This document shows, one piece after another, positions 7,387 through 15,795 of a DNA stretch of 64,000 nucleotides. The notes below the pieces were generated by a model that was given only the letters and a program-made list of their open reading frames with translations, had not been told where the DNA came from and searched no databases. This DNA is from Candidatus Thiodiazotropha sp. (ex Epidulcina cf. delphinae) (GTDB lineage: Bacteria; Pseudomonadota; Gammaproteobacteria; Chromatiales; Chromatiaceae), in contig JAHXHS010000015.1 of NCBI GenBank assembly GCA_025656455.1, positions 1 through 64,000 on the forward strand. The letters are read 5' to 3'. The translations under genes and the position numbers were made by a program. Within the stretch, counting starts at the first letter, position 1. Every line of letters starts with the position of its first letter.

Positions 7387-8108
7387 CCTCTCCGCCGTTT
7401 ATCGAGTCGGTGCAGCGCCAATCCGAGGAAGAACAGCAGCAGCAGGAGAAAAAAAGCCAAGTCGCTGCTGCGCACCAGGCCAAGCTGCATGTCGAGATAG
7501 TGGGACGGCCAGGCCAGCCAGTGAATGAAACTGCCGCCACCGGTATGCTGGTCCAGCAGGGAGATCAACAGCAGCAGACCATAGCTGCCGGCTGCGGCGA
7601 TGCCTGGATTATCGCTCTGTACCGAGATGAAGAGTCCGATGGCGGTAAAGCTGCCGGATAGCAACAGCAGTCCGAGGCTGGCTGACGCGAGCAGCCCCAA
7701 GTCGAGTTGAGTGCCGTTGAACAACGTCAGGCTGAGCAGGAGAGGCGCCAGGACAATGAGTATCTGAAATAACTGGATGGCTAAGAACTTCCCCAGCAGA
7801 ATGGTGAGGGTTGAGAGGGGGGCGCTGCTCAACAGGGCATAGCTGCCATTGCGAAAGGCCTCGCTGAATGAACGTGTCGTGAGTATCGGGGTGATGATCA
7901 GGATGAGCACCGAGGCGAGACCGAACAACTGCATGCCTAGGTGGTGACTCAGTCCCAGGTTGCGATGATTGGCCGGCATGCCGCTAAAGGCCTCCAAGGT
8001 GCCGAGAAACTGCCAACTGAGCAGGCAAAGGCCCAATCCGAGCACGATCCAGGCCAGTGGGGTTCGCATCAACCGACGCCACTCGATCCAGGCCAGTCTC
8101 CAGATCAT
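7383..8108 (-). CDS. ABC transporter permease, GldF/NosY type
   Basis: The 241-residue integral membrane protein has six predicted hydrophobic segments (about residues 18-36, 57-78, 103-128, 135-163, 168-185 and 216-234) and the ABC2-membrane signature TTRSFSEAFRNGSYALLLSS-like stretch near residue 84-100 that contacts the ATPase. It is coupled by 4-bp overlaps to the ATPase gene upstream and the GldG-like gene downstream. Together these form an ATP-driven exporter or membrane-remodelling complex whose substrate cannot be read from sequence. Confidence 0.9.
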   Translation of the reverse strand: MIWRLAWIEWRRLMRTPLAWIVLGLGLCLLSWQFLGTLEAFSGMPANHRNLGLSHHLGMQLFGLASVLILIITPILTTRSFSEAFRNGSYALLSSAPLSTLTILLGKFLAIQLFQILIVLAPLLLSLTLFNGTQLDLGLLASASLGLLLLSGSFTAIGLFISVQSDNPGIAAAGSYGLLLLISLLDQHTGGGSFIHWLAWPSHYLDMQLGLVRSSDLAFFLLLLLFFLGLALHRLDKRRRG

Positions 8109-9016
8109 GCCTCGCCTCCGGTGGTGGCCTGCAGAAAGAGCTGCTCCAGGCTGACGGTTTCCGGGGTCAGTTCACACACCCCCCAACCCTGTTCCAGGAT
8201 CTGCCGCACCAATTCACTCGGTCGGCTACCGGTCTCTAGCGTGACGCGAAAATAGTCGCTATGCAGCCGCTCTGCCGAGACCACGGCAGGCAGGGCGGCA
8301 ATCAACGCCTGGTCGGGATTCTGTTCGAGAGCGAGGCGATAGCAGAGCTGTTCCGGCGGCGTGATCTCTCCGCTGTAGACGCGCTTGCCCTGTTGCAGGA
8401 TGACCAGCCGGTTACAGGTGGCCTGGATCTCCGGCAGGATATGGCTGGAGAGAATCACGCCTCTTTCGTCCGCCAGTTCCCGGATCAGTTCACGCACTTG
8501 GCGGATCTGCGCAGGATCCAGGCCGTCGGTGGGTTCATCGAGAATCACCACCTGGGGGTCGTGGATGATTGCCTGAGCCAGCCCTACTCGCTGCTGAAAT
8601 CCCTTGGAAAGCTTGCGGATCAGACGTCTGCCCGTCTGTTCAAGCCCACAACGCCGTTTGGCCGCTAAACGGGCCTGTCTGGTTTGCTCTCGGGTCAGTC
8701 CGCGTAAACAGGCGCAATCGCTGAGAAACTCATCCACCGACTGATCCCGGTGCAGCGGGGGACGTTCCGGTAGATAGCCGATATGCCGCTTGGCCTGCTT
8801 TGGCTGCAGCAACAGGTCATAGCCGCAGATCTTGATCCGGCCGCCACTGGGCGACAGGTCGCCGCTGAGCATCCGCATGATGGTCGATTTGCCTGCGCCG
8901 TTGGGGCCTAGCAGGCCAAGGATGTCTCTGGCGGCAAGCTGCAGGTCGAGCGGTTCCACCACCTCGGTTGTGTGGAAGCTGCGACTGAGTTTCGTTGCTG
9001 TTAGGAGGCTCGGCAT
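8105..9016 (-). CDS. ABC transporter ATP-binding protein, GldA type
   Basis: This ATPase has Walker A GPNGAGKST, a Q-loop near YLPERPPL, the signature LSKGFQQRVGLAQA, Walker B VVILDEPTDGLDP and the H-loop SSHIL. The C-terminal 80 residues form the regulatory extension typical of GldA/CcmA-like ATPases. I place the start at the internal ATG (9016), giving MPSLLTATKLSRSF, which matches where family members begin; a longer start at 9079 would add 21 hydrophobic residues not expected in a cytosolic ATPase. It powers the permease and GldG-like partner encoded next. Confidence 0.88.
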   Translation of the reverse strand: MPSLLTATKLSRSFHTTEVVEPLDLQLAARDILGLLGPNGAGKSTIMRMLSGDLSPSGGRIKICGYDLLLQPKQAKRHIGYLPERPPLHRDQSVDEFLSDCACLRGLTREQTRQARLAAKRRCGLEQTGRRLIRKLSKGFQQRVGLAQAIIHDPQVVILDEPTDGLDPAQIRQVRELIRELADERGVILSSHILPEIQATCNRLVILQQGKRVYSGEITPPEQLCYRLALEQNPDQALIAALPAVVSAERLHSDYFRVTLETGSRPSELVRQILEQGWGVCELTPETVSLEQLFLQATTGGEA

Positions 9017-9130
9017 CGACAACAAGATACAGGTAGTTGTAAGAATATTAAAAAGCCATTGCAGGGCGTCGCCAAACATATCACTCTTTGCCTGCTATGC
9101 AAGGCCCTCCGGCGGAACCCTTGTTAAATG

Positions 9131-9808
9131 GGCTTTCCCCCTATTCGAGTGGGTAAAAAGGTCAAGCGCAACAAACCCTATCAAGCAGGATTTGTCCGCA
9201 AATGAACGCGAATAAACGCAAATTTACTGCGCGTGATCTCATACCATGGCTTCGCTTATCCGATGTTCATCCTCGCAGTTCATCCCTCACCCATTGATTT
9301 AGAGAAAGATAGGCCGTCGCGTGCCGGGTTAATAACTCAAGTTTCGGAGTTCATCTTGTTCCCATGTTCTACGCGTTTCGTAGGGTGCGGCCCTGCCGCA
9401 CCGTAACTTGAAGCCCTGGAACCCAAGGTATTGGGTCAGGGGGCCGCGAAGTGAAGAAATCCGTCATAGCAAACAGGAGCGCAACCCAGCATGGTGCGGC
9501 AGGGCCGCACCCTACGCCCTGTTCACATTGTGCGTTCCCACATAGAACATGGGAACGAGTTAAATTTGAACTCCGAAACTTGAGTTAATAATAGAACCCA
9601 CCGGGGTTCCTGCGGTGAAAAGAACCTCTCGCCAAATCCGCAAAGAATCTTCAGACCTTGCATGCTTGATGAGAGATATTTTGTAATGATAGAAAACCAT
9701 CAAGGCAAACGACAGGATGGATTATTTACATTCGCGTTCATTCGCGGACAATTAATTTTGGAGTCTAATTGAGTTGTATGACCTACCCACCCGATCAGGG
9801 GAAGAGCC
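9131..9808. mobile_element. Transposase-less element with ISL3-like ends and 8-bp target duplication
   Basis: The left end reads GGCTTTCCCCCTATTCGAGT and the right end, inverted, GGCTCTTCCCCTGATCGGGT. The element is bounded by a perfect 8-bp direct repeat GTTAAATG (9123-9130 and 9809-9816). GGCTCTTCC-type ends and 8-bp duplications are features of the ISL3 family. Both subterminal regions carry an inverted 25-bp motif (GTCCGCAAATGAACGCGAAT at 9190 and its complement near 9730). Inside lies another palindromic unit: arms 9333-9353 and 9567-9587 (TAACTCAAGTTTCGGAGTTC) and 9381-9402/9493-9514. No transposase is encoded. The right duplication contains the start codon of hyuA. Confidence 0.8.
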
Positions 9809-9813
9809 GTTAA

Positions 9814-11802
9814 ATGCGAGAGTCAGGCCGCACTGATCCGGATGCCTGCCTGCTTGGTGTCGATACCGGCGGTACATTTACGGATTTCGTGCTCTTCCAG
9901 GCGGGAGCGGTGCGAACCCATAAGGTGCTTTCGACACCCCAGGCGCCGGAGCAAGCCATATTGCAGGGGATCCGTGATCTGGGTCTGGAATCGGTGGGAT
10001 TGCGTGTGGTGCATGGTTCGACAGTGGCCACCAATGCCGTGCTGGAAGGTAAGGGGGTGCGGACCCTCTATATCGGTAACCGGGGCTTGGGCGATCTCCT
10101 GACTATCGGCCGTCAGGCCCGCAGGGAACTCTACAACCTGCAACCTCGTGCCGTCAGGCAGCCTGTCCCTGCTGACGACTGTCTGGAGACGGGTGGACGC
10201 CTCGGGGCGGACGGCAGTGTGATTGAGCCGCTGAGCGAAACCGATCTCAGCGAGCTCAGGAAAGCGGTCTCGGACAGGCGTCCCCAGGCGGTGGCGATCA
10301 ATCTGCTGTTCAGCTTCCTCGATGACCGGTTCGAGAGGCAAATCGAAGCGGCCATGCCTGCGCCGCTCTTCTGTTCCCGCTCATCCAAGGTATTGCCGGC
10401 AAGCGGTGAATACGAGCGGGGTATCGCGACTTGGCTAAACAGTTGGGTGGGACCCCTGGTGGCAGGTTATATCGAGCGCCTGAGCGTTGCCCTGCCGGGT
10501 GTCCGTCTTTCCGTCTTGCAAAGCTCCGGTGAGGCCATAGCCGCTGAGCAAGCATCCCGTCAGGCCGTGCGCATGCTGCTTTCCGGTCCGGCGGGTGGCT
10601 TGATAGGGGCCGGTCATGTGGCGGCCGATTCAGGTCGCCGACAGCTTCTGACGCTGGACATGGGCGGGACGTCGACGGATGTGGCGCTGGTCGACGGGAC
10701 GCCAAGGTTGACCTTGGAAGGTCGTATCGGGCCTTGGCCCGTGGCCGTGCCGATGGTGGATATGCATACCATCGGCGCAGGCGGCGGCTCCATCGCGCGC
10801 CTGGATACCGGCGGAATGCTACAGGTGGGGCCGGAATCAGCCGGCGCCCAGCCCGGACCCGCCTGCTATGGCCGGGGGGGCAAGGAGCCGACGGTGACCG
10901 ATGCCAATCTGCTCCTGGGCAGGCTAAGGCCGGATGCCTTTCTAGGGGGGCGCATGGGACTCGACCGGCAGGCTGCGGAAGCGGCTGTGGCTGGGCTGGC
11001 AGCGCGAATGAGGCTTTCGCCGGAAGCGGCTGCCGCCGGGATCATCCGTGTCGCCAATGAGCATATGACGCGCGCCCTGCGGGTGATCTCCGTACAGCGC
11101 GGGATCGATCCACGAAGCTTTACCCTGGTCTCCTTCGGTGGTGCGGGTGGTTTGCACGTCTGCGCCTTGGCCCATGCCCTGGGGATGCACTCGGCGCTGG
11201 TGCCGGTCAATGCCGGTGTGCTCTCCGCCCTTGGGATGCTGGCCACCCGTCCCGGCCGCCAGCTGGTGCATACCCGTCTTGGATTGCTTGGCGGGTTGGG
11301 TGATGCTCAGCTCACGGCGGAGTTGTCAGAACTCGCCGAGACCGGTTTGGGCGAGCTTATCCGGGAAGGCCTCCGCCGGGATGAGGTCGAGGCTGACTAC
11401 TCGCTGGATCTGCGTTACCTGGGACAGTCTTACACCCTCAACCTCCCCTGGCATGGCGTGGCCCGGGCCGAGGCCGATTTTCACGACCTGCATGCGTCGC
11501 GTTATGGACATCGTATGCAGGCCCCTGTGGAGCTGGTCAATCTGAGGGTGGCCCTGCATGGCCCGGAGGTCGCCGTGGTGTTGCCCCGGGCCATATCCAA
11601 GGTCCCCGGCGAGGCGGTGGAGTGGCTTGAATTGCCCGGTATCGAGCAGCCGGTTCCGCGCTATGAGAGGTCTGGGTTGGCTGAGGGACAGTCTGTCCAG
11701 GGGCCCGCATTGATCACCGAGATGGCATCGACCACCTGGTTGGAGGCGGGTTGGCGTTGCACCCTGGACAGCGCGCAAAATCTGTTGTTGCAGTCGGGCT
11801 AG
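9814..11802 (+). CDS. hyuA: Hydantoinase/oxoprolinase family protein, HyuA type
   Basis: HyuA-type ATP-dependent amidohydrolase subunits open hydantoin or 5-oxoproline rings or act in acetone carboxylase. The 662-residue protein has the N-terminal hydantoinase A/oxoprolinase domain (DTGGTFTDFV at residues 16-25) and the actin-like ATPase core with DMGGTSTDVALV at 283-294 and TIGAGGGSI. The partner HyuB subunit, normally encoded next, is absent; rpmG follows in the opposite direction. The ATG (9814) lies inside the target duplication of the upstream mobile element, and AGGGGAAG at 9797-9804, inside that element, is the only ribosome site. The natural substrate is not predictable. Confidence 0.85.
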   Translation: MRESGRTDPDACLLGVDTGGTFTDFVLFQAGAVRTHKVLSTPQAPEQAILQGIRDLGLESVGLRVVHGSTVATNAVLEGKGVRTLYIGNRGLGDLLTIGRQARRELYNLQPRAVRQPVPADDCLETGGRLGADGSVIEPLSETDLSELRKAVSDRRPQAVAINLLFSFLDDRFERQIEAAMPAPLFCSRSSKVLPASGEYERGIATWLNSWVGPLVAGYIERLSVALPGVRLSVLQSSGEAIAAEQASRQAVRMLLSGPAGGLIGAGHVAADSGRRQLLTLDMGGTSTDVALVDGTPRLTLEGRIGPWPVAVPMVDMHTIGAGGGSIARLDTGGMLQVGPESAGAQPGPACYGRGGKEPTVTDANLLLGRLRPDAFLGGRMGLDRQAAEAAVAGLAARMRLSPEAAAAGIIRVANEHMTRALRVISVQRGIDPRSFTLVSFGGAGGLHVCALAHALGMHSALVPVNAGVLSALGMLATRPGRQLVHTRLGLLGGLGDAQLTAELSELAETGLGELIREGLRRDEVEADYSLDLRYLGQSYTLNLPWHGVARAEADFHDLHASRYGHRMQAPVELVNLRVALHGPEVAVVLPRAISKVPGEAVEWLELPGIEQPVPRYERSGLAEGQSVQGPALITEMASTTWLEAGWRCTLDSAQNLLLQSG

Positions 11803-11829
11803 CCCCCGTTTCCAGGGGAGGTTGTGGAT

Positions 11830-11985
11830 CTATTTGATCTTGGATTCCTTGTAGATCACATGCTTGCGAACTTTCGGGTCGAATTTCTTGATTTCCATCT
11901 TTCCCGGTTGGTTACGCTTGTTCTTGGTGGTGGTATAGAAGTGTCCAGTGCCGGCACTGGAGACAAGTTTGATTTTATCACGCAT
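11830..11985 (-). CDS. rpmG: 50S ribosomal protein L33
   Basis: The 51-residue protein [20 protein letters not shown] continues with K-N-K-R-N and ends [11 protein letters not shown]. It is the L33 protein near the E site of the large ribosomal subunit. This is the cysteine-free (zinc-independent) form, as in E. coli. It lies 17 bases after rpmB, the usual rpmB-rpmG operon. It is convergent with hyuA. Confidence 0.95.
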   Translation of the reverse strand: MRDKIKLVSSAGTGHFYTTTKNKRNQPGKMEIKKFDPKVRKHVIYKESKIK

Positions 11986-12002
11986 GGCTCAGTGCTCCTT
12001 GG

Positions 12003-12239
12003 TCAGACTTTTTCGCCGCGGGCGCGCATGTCGGTGAGTACCGAATCGATCCCTTTCTTGTCGATGATCCGCATGCCTTTCGAGGAGACCCGCAGCCGAA
12101 CCCAGCGGTTTTCGCTCTCGACCCAAAACCGGTGCGTATGCAGGTTGGGGAGAAAGCGGCGTTTGGTCTTGTTGTGAGCGTGAGAAACATTGTTTCCCGT
12201 AACCGGGCGCTTGCCGGTTACCTGGCAGACTTTTGACAT
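12003..12239 (-). CDS. rpmB: 50S ribosomal protein L28
   Basis: The 78-residue protein begins [20 protein letters not shown] and contains [12 protein letters not shown] and [10 protein letters not shown], all typical of L28, a large-subunit protein. The ATG at 12239 follows CGAGG at good spacing. Promoter elements lie at 12286-12314. It leads the rpmB-rpmG operon; the usual neighbour radC is found beyond an IS remnant (13023), which has interrupted the common radC-rpmB linkage. Confidence 0.96.
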   Translation of the reverse strand: MSKVCQVTGKRPVTGNNVSHAHNKTKRRFLPNLHTHRFWVESENRWVRLRVSSKGMRIIDKKGIDSVLTDMRARGEKV

Positions 12240-12285
12240 GGTCAAAACCTCGAAAATGGTTATCCCTGGGGACGAAAGGCGCGTA

Positions 12286-12314
12286 TTTATATCAGAATGC
12301 TCCTCTGGAGGCAA
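12286..12314 (-). promoter_or_regulatory. Sigma-70 promoter of rpmB-rpmG
   Basis: On the minus strand TTGCCT (12309-12314) and TATAAA (12286-12291) are separated by exactly 17 bases, close to the sigma-70 consensus. Transcription would start near 12279, about 40 bases before the rpmB ATG. Confidence 0.6.
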
Positions 12315-12338
12315 GAGAGGAGGAGTTAATTATGAATT

Positions 12339-13005
12339 TTGAATTATGAATTTTGAATTGAATGTGCCGGCTTTGCCGGCGGCTTTTTTAAAACTTAATG
12401 TAAAACAGGATGTTATAAAGCAAAGCGTGTGAGGTAATGCCGTTGACGCAAAGGTGAGAGGTTGAACTGCCGAGAGTAGCTGCGCAACCTGAGCTACGGC
12501 TCCTCTCAAACTTGATGAAATCGGTTACGGATCGAAGCGTTGCATGCCTGGCCGGTGGCTAAACAAAAAAGGAGATCCCCCAGCGCTGCTGGGGAGGCAT
12601 GAGCGGTTTGACAGTAACATGAGTCTCATAGTAACCCCAATGCGTGAGCCGCCAAGCCACACCCGGTGGGAGTGTAAGTGTCATATCGTGTTCATTCCAA
12701 AATACAGGAGGAAGACGCTTTTCGGTCATATCAGAAAGGATCTCAGCGGGATCTTCCATCGACTGTGGGTAGGGATGAGCGGGTGATTCGGGAGTATATC
12801 CGGCAGCAAGGGCAGTTGAAACTAATGCCGTAGCCCCTTTGAGAGGCTCAAGGAGCCGATAAGCTCCGTATGTAAGACTGCTTTGAGCAGTTCACAGATA
12901 AAGCCCCCGACTTTGCCGGAAGATAGTGACTCCTTACCAAATTTCTTATCTCAAAAAAGCGCAGGTGGGCGAAGCCCACACATTCAATTCAAAATTCATA
13001 ATTCA
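12339..13005. repeat. Inverted AT-rich repeat pair bounding an IS200-type remnant
   Basis: The 28-bp arm at 12339-12366, made of TGAATT/TTTTGAATT iterations and ending GAATGTG, recurs exactly inverted at 12978-13005. Each arm is followed on the inside by a small GC-rich hairpin (GCCGG/CCGGC at 12366-12378; GTGGGC/GCCCAC at 12965-12979). Further imperfect AATTTTGAATT units extend outwards; the right side contains the radC stop codon. The interval 12240-13022 has no intact gene. The arms look like ends of a composite or mini-element that carried the IS200-like gene. Confidence 0.6.
12619..12833 (+). pseudogene. IS200/IS605-type Y1 transposase (tnpA), internally deleted
   Basis: The frame from ATG 12619 reads H-T-R-W-E-C-K-C-H-I-V-F-I-P-K-Y-R-R-K-T-L-F-G-H, the N-terminal signature of IS200-type transposases (W-x-C-x-x-H-x-V-F-x-x-K-Y-R). 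After about 45 codons it jumps to a different frame with STVGRDERVIREYIRQQGQ (about 12761-12833), the C-terminal signature. The HUH motif and catalytic tyrosine region in between (about 80 residues) are deleted. A hairpin CCCCCAGCGCTGCTGGGG (12577-12594) upstream resembles an IS200 left-end structure. The element is dead. Confidence 0.75.
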
Positions 13006-13022
13006 AAACTCAAAATTCAAAG

Positions 13023-13697
13023 TTAAATCATGCCAAGCTCAGCAAGGGAAACAGGTTCCCCTTCACCGATCACGATGTGATCCAAGACCCGTATTTCCAC
13101 CAACGCTAGTGCGCGTTTCAGTTGTTGGGTGATATGCCGGTCGGCCCGGCTCGGCTCCGTCGCGCCCGAGGGGTGATTGTGCGCGAGAATGAGGGCCGCG
13201 GCATTGTGATGCAGGGCCCGTTTGACGACCTCCCTGGGGTGTACGCTGGCGCCGTCGATGGTGCCGCGGAACAGCTCTTCATAGCGGAGTATCCGGTGGC
13301 GGTTATCGAGAAACAGGCAGGAGAAGACCTCATAGGGATAGTGGCGCAGCTTTGCCTGCAGGTAGTGCCGGGTCTGTTGCGGACTGGTCAGGCTATCGGT
13401 GAGCTGGAGCTGCTCCTGCAGATAACGCCGGGACATCTCAAGCACCGCCTGCAACTGGGCGAACTTTGCCGGACCCAGCCCCTTGGCTTGGCAAAAGTGA
13501 TGCTGGTCGGCGCCGAGTAGCTGGCGTAGACCGTCGAATTCCGCGAGCAGGCTGCGGGCAAGGTCGACGGCAGTCTGGCCGGGTACGCCGGTATGGAGAA
13601 AAATAGCCAGTAATTCGGCATCTGAAAGTGAAGCGGACCCCCGCTGTAGAAGTTTTTCCCGCGGACGTTCATGAAGGGGCCAATCCGAGATTTTCAT
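13023..13697 (-). CDS. radC: RadC family JAB-domain protein
   Basis: RadC proteins carry a JAMM/MPN+ metalloprotease-like fold; the historical DNA-repair role is doubtful. The 224-residue product starts [20 protein letters not shown], has a helix-hairpin-helix region ([15 protein letters not shown]) and the metal-binding [16 protein letters not shown] (H-x-H, S, D). The ATG at 13697 is chosen because GGGAGG lies seven bases upstream; an earlier ATG would add 37 non-conserved residues. It is divergent from coaBC, the usual arrangement. Its stop codon lies in an AT-rich repeat. Confidence 0.93.
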   Translation of the reverse strand: MKISDWPLHERPREKLLQRGSASLSDAELLAIFLHTGVPGQTAVDLARSLLAEFDGLRQLLGADQHHFCQAKGLGPAKFAQLQAVLEMSRRYLQEQLQLTDSLTSPQQTRHYLQAKLRHYPYEVFSCLFLDNRHRILRYEELFRGTIDGASVHPREVVKRALHHNAAALILAHNHPSGATEPSRADRHITQQLKRALALVEIRVLDHIVIGEGEPVSLAELGMI

Positions 13698-13849
13698 ATT
13701 AAGACCTCCCTGTCTCAAGTTGGTTGTTGACGCAATCTTATCGCATTTAGGTCTCCATGACACAATGGGGGGCGTTGTCAGTGAATTCGTTAACATTGTC
13801 AGGCGCATGGGGTATTCTTACCGGTTCCAGCGGCAGTTGCGGACGGACT

Positions 13850-13955
13850 AGGGCCTGTTAACACTACGCTCAAGGCCATTGCCTGCGCGCTGCGCCTTGC
13901 CGCGAAACACCATAGGAGCGCTGAACCCATCATTATCAGGTTGAGGGAGCACTAG
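13850..13955. repeat. Truncated palindromic elements upstream of coaBC
   Basis: TAGGGCCTGTTAACACTA at 13851-13868 equals one arm end of the hairpin at 21780-21840. Bases 13902-13955 (GCGAAACACCATAGGAGCGC, then CTGAACCCATCATTATCA through CACTAG) match the right end of the three-way element at 36943-37001 with few mismatches. The left parts are missing, so these are remnants. The final CTAG touches the coaBC start codon. Confidence 0.65.
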
Positions 13956-15164
13956 ATGTCCTCGATAGAAAACAAGAAGATCCTGTTGGGGGTCACAGGC
14001 GGCATAGCCGCCTATAAAAGCGCGGTTCTGCTGCGTGCGCTGCAAAAAGCAGGGGCGGAGGTTCGTGTGGTGCTGACACAAGCGGCCCAGGCCTTTGTGA
14101 CGCCGTTGACCTTTCAGGCCCTGTCCGGGCATGCCGTCTATACCGAGTTGCTGGATTCGGTGCAGGAAGCGGCGATGGACCACATCTCCCTGGCGCGTTG
14201 GGCCGATCTGGTGCTGGTGGCCCCGGCTACCGCCGATTTTATCGCGCGTGCCGCGGCCGGCCATGCCAACGATCTGCTTGCTACCCTGTGTCTGGCGACC
14301 CGAGCACCCATTGCTCTGGCGCCGGCCATGAATCAGCAGATGTGGCTGAATCCGGTGACCGGGGAAAACCTGGAGAGGCTGGTCAAACGTGGCTATCGCT
14401 GCTGGGGACCGGATGACGGGGAGCAAGCCTGTGGCGAGACAGGTCCCGGCCGCATGCTTGAGCCGGAGGCGCTGCTGAAACATGTGCTGGCCCACTTTGC
14501 TCCGGGGTCGCTGGATGGGGTCAGTGTCCTGATGACGGCTGGATCCACCCGAGAACCGATCGACCCGGTGCGTTTCGTGGGCAATCGCAGCTCCGGGAAA
14601 ATGGGGTACGCCCTGGCGGAATCGCTGCGAGATCTGGGCGCCTCGGTGATCCTGGTCAGTGGGCCCGTATCCCTCGCCATGCCTCGCGGGATCGAGTGCA
14701 TCCGGGTCGAGACCGCCGAGCAGATGCGCTCGTCGGTGCTGGCGCGGGTGGAGGCTTGCGATATCTTTGTCGGCGTCGCCGCCGTCGCAGACTACCGTCC
14801 GCGCCAGAGCGCGAGTGAAAAGATTAAAAAGCATAAAGAGATAATGACCCTGGAACTTGTGCGGAATCCAGATATACTCGCTGAAGTGGCGGCCCGGGAC
14901 AGGCCGCCGTTCAGCGTGGGATTCGCGGCTGAGACGGAGCAGGTTGAAACCTTTGCCGAGGCGAAACGGCGGGCCAAGGGGCTGGATATGATTGCGGCCA
15001 ACCGGGTGGGGACGGACGAGGGGGGATTCGAGAGCGATAGCAATGCGATCGTTCTCATCTGGCAAGGCGGGCGAGAGGCATTGCCGATGATGACAAAGTC
15101 CCTGTTGGCGCAACATCTCGCCGGGAGAATTTCAGAGCGATATCATGCAAGAACTCGAAGTTAA
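13956..15164 (+). CDS. coaBC: Bifunctional phosphopantothenoylcysteine decarboxylase / phosphopantothenate-cysteine ligase
   Basis: CoaBC (Dfp) makes 4'-phosphopantetheine for coenzyme A: the C-terminal CoaB half joins cysteine to phosphopantothenate with CTP and the N-terminal flavin-dependent CoaC half decarboxylates it. Visible motifs are [10 protein letters not shown] (FMN loop), HANDLL, the catalytic PAMNQQMW, the [10 protein letters not shown] flap with its cysteine, and the CoaB motifs [24 protein letters not shown] and K-I-K-K. At 402 residues it is full length. GAGGGAG precedes the ATG. It overlaps dut by 20 bases, the usual coaBC-dut operon. Confidence 0.96.
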   Translation: MSSIENKKILLGVTGGIAAYKSAVLLRALQKAGAEVRVVLTQAAQAFVTPLTFQALSGHAVYTELLDSVQEAAMDHISLARWADLVLVAPATADFIARAAAGHANDLLATLCLATRAPIALAPAMNQQMWLNPVTGENLERLVKRGYRCWGPDDGEQACGETGPGRMLEPEALLKHVLAHFAPGSLDGVSVLMTAGSTREPIDPVRFVGNRSSGKMGYALAESLRDLGASVILVSGPVSLAMPRGIECIRVETAEQMRSSVLARVEACDIFVGVAAVADYRPRQSASEKIKKHKEIMTLELVRNPDILAEVAARDRPPFSVGFAAETEQVETFAEAKRRAKGLDMIAANRVGTDEGGFESDSNAIVLIWQGGREALPMMTKSLLAQHLAGRISERYHARTRS

Positions 15165-15600
15165 GATATTGGATCAACGCCTGGGAGAGGCGTTTCCCCT
15201 TCCTTCTTACGCCACACAAGGTTCGGCAGGTCTCGATCTTCGGGCTATGCTGAAGAGATCTATCGAGCTTTTACCCGGACAGACGGAGTTGATTCCCACC
15301 GGCATGGCGATTCATATTGAAAATCCCGGATTGGCAGCCATGATACTGCCGCGTTCCGGGCTTGGTCATAAACATGGTATCGTGCTGGGCAATTTGGTCG
15401 GTCTGATCGATTCTGACTATCAGGGGGAGCTGTTCGTCTCTTGTTGGAACCGGGGGGAGGCGCCGTTTTGTGTGGAAGTCGGTGAGCGCATCGCGCAATT
15501 GGTGCTGGTTCCGGTCGTACAGGCCGATTTCAAGATTGTGGATGAATTTGACCAAAGCCACCGGGGGAGCGGAGGCTTTGGCCACTCTGGGCGGCATTGA
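15145..15600 (+). CDS. dut: Deoxyuridine 5'-triphosphate nucleotidohydrolase
   Basis: Dut hydrolyses dUTP to dUMP and pyrophosphate, keeping uracil out of DNA and feeding thymidylate synthesis. All five trimeric dUTPase motifs are visible in the 151 residues: [39 protein letters not shown] and the C-terminal arm [10 protein letters not shown]. The gene overlaps the 3' end of coaBC by 20 bases and is probably translationally coupled. A palindromic element (15615-15779) separates it from algC. Confidence 0.96.
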   Translation: MQELEVKILDQRLGEAFPLPSYATQGSAGLDLRAMLKRSIELLPGQTELIPTGMAIHIENPGLAAMILPRSGLGHKHGIVLGNLVGLIDSDYQGELFVSCWNRGEAPFCVEVGERIAQLVLVPVVQADFKIVDEFDQSHRGSGGFGHSGRH

Positions 15601-15614
15601 TAAGTAAGGGCTAT

Positions 15615-15779
15615 TACCTGAATCCGTGGGTTCAGAGGGAGCGCAGCGTGCAAGATATTGATTCGGATAGCGTAATAAAAATTCGCAGCCATACCCTTAG
15701 GTCTGGTGAGAATTTTTATATAGCTAGACGGATCAAGAGCTTGTGCGATGTGCCCCGATGAACTCACGGATTCAGGTAT
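15615..15779. repeat. 165-bp palindromic element between dut and algC
   Basis: TACCTGAATCCGTGGGTTCA (15615-15634) pairs with TGAACTCACGGATTCAGGTA (15760-15779) with one mismatch. An inner AT-rich stem (AATAAAAATTC with GAATTTTTAT) lies about 15681-15722. It has no open frame of note. The form is that of a transposase-less mini-element or a structured untranslated region. Confidence 0.6.
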
Positions 15780-15795
15780 AAATTAAGGGAGAACT

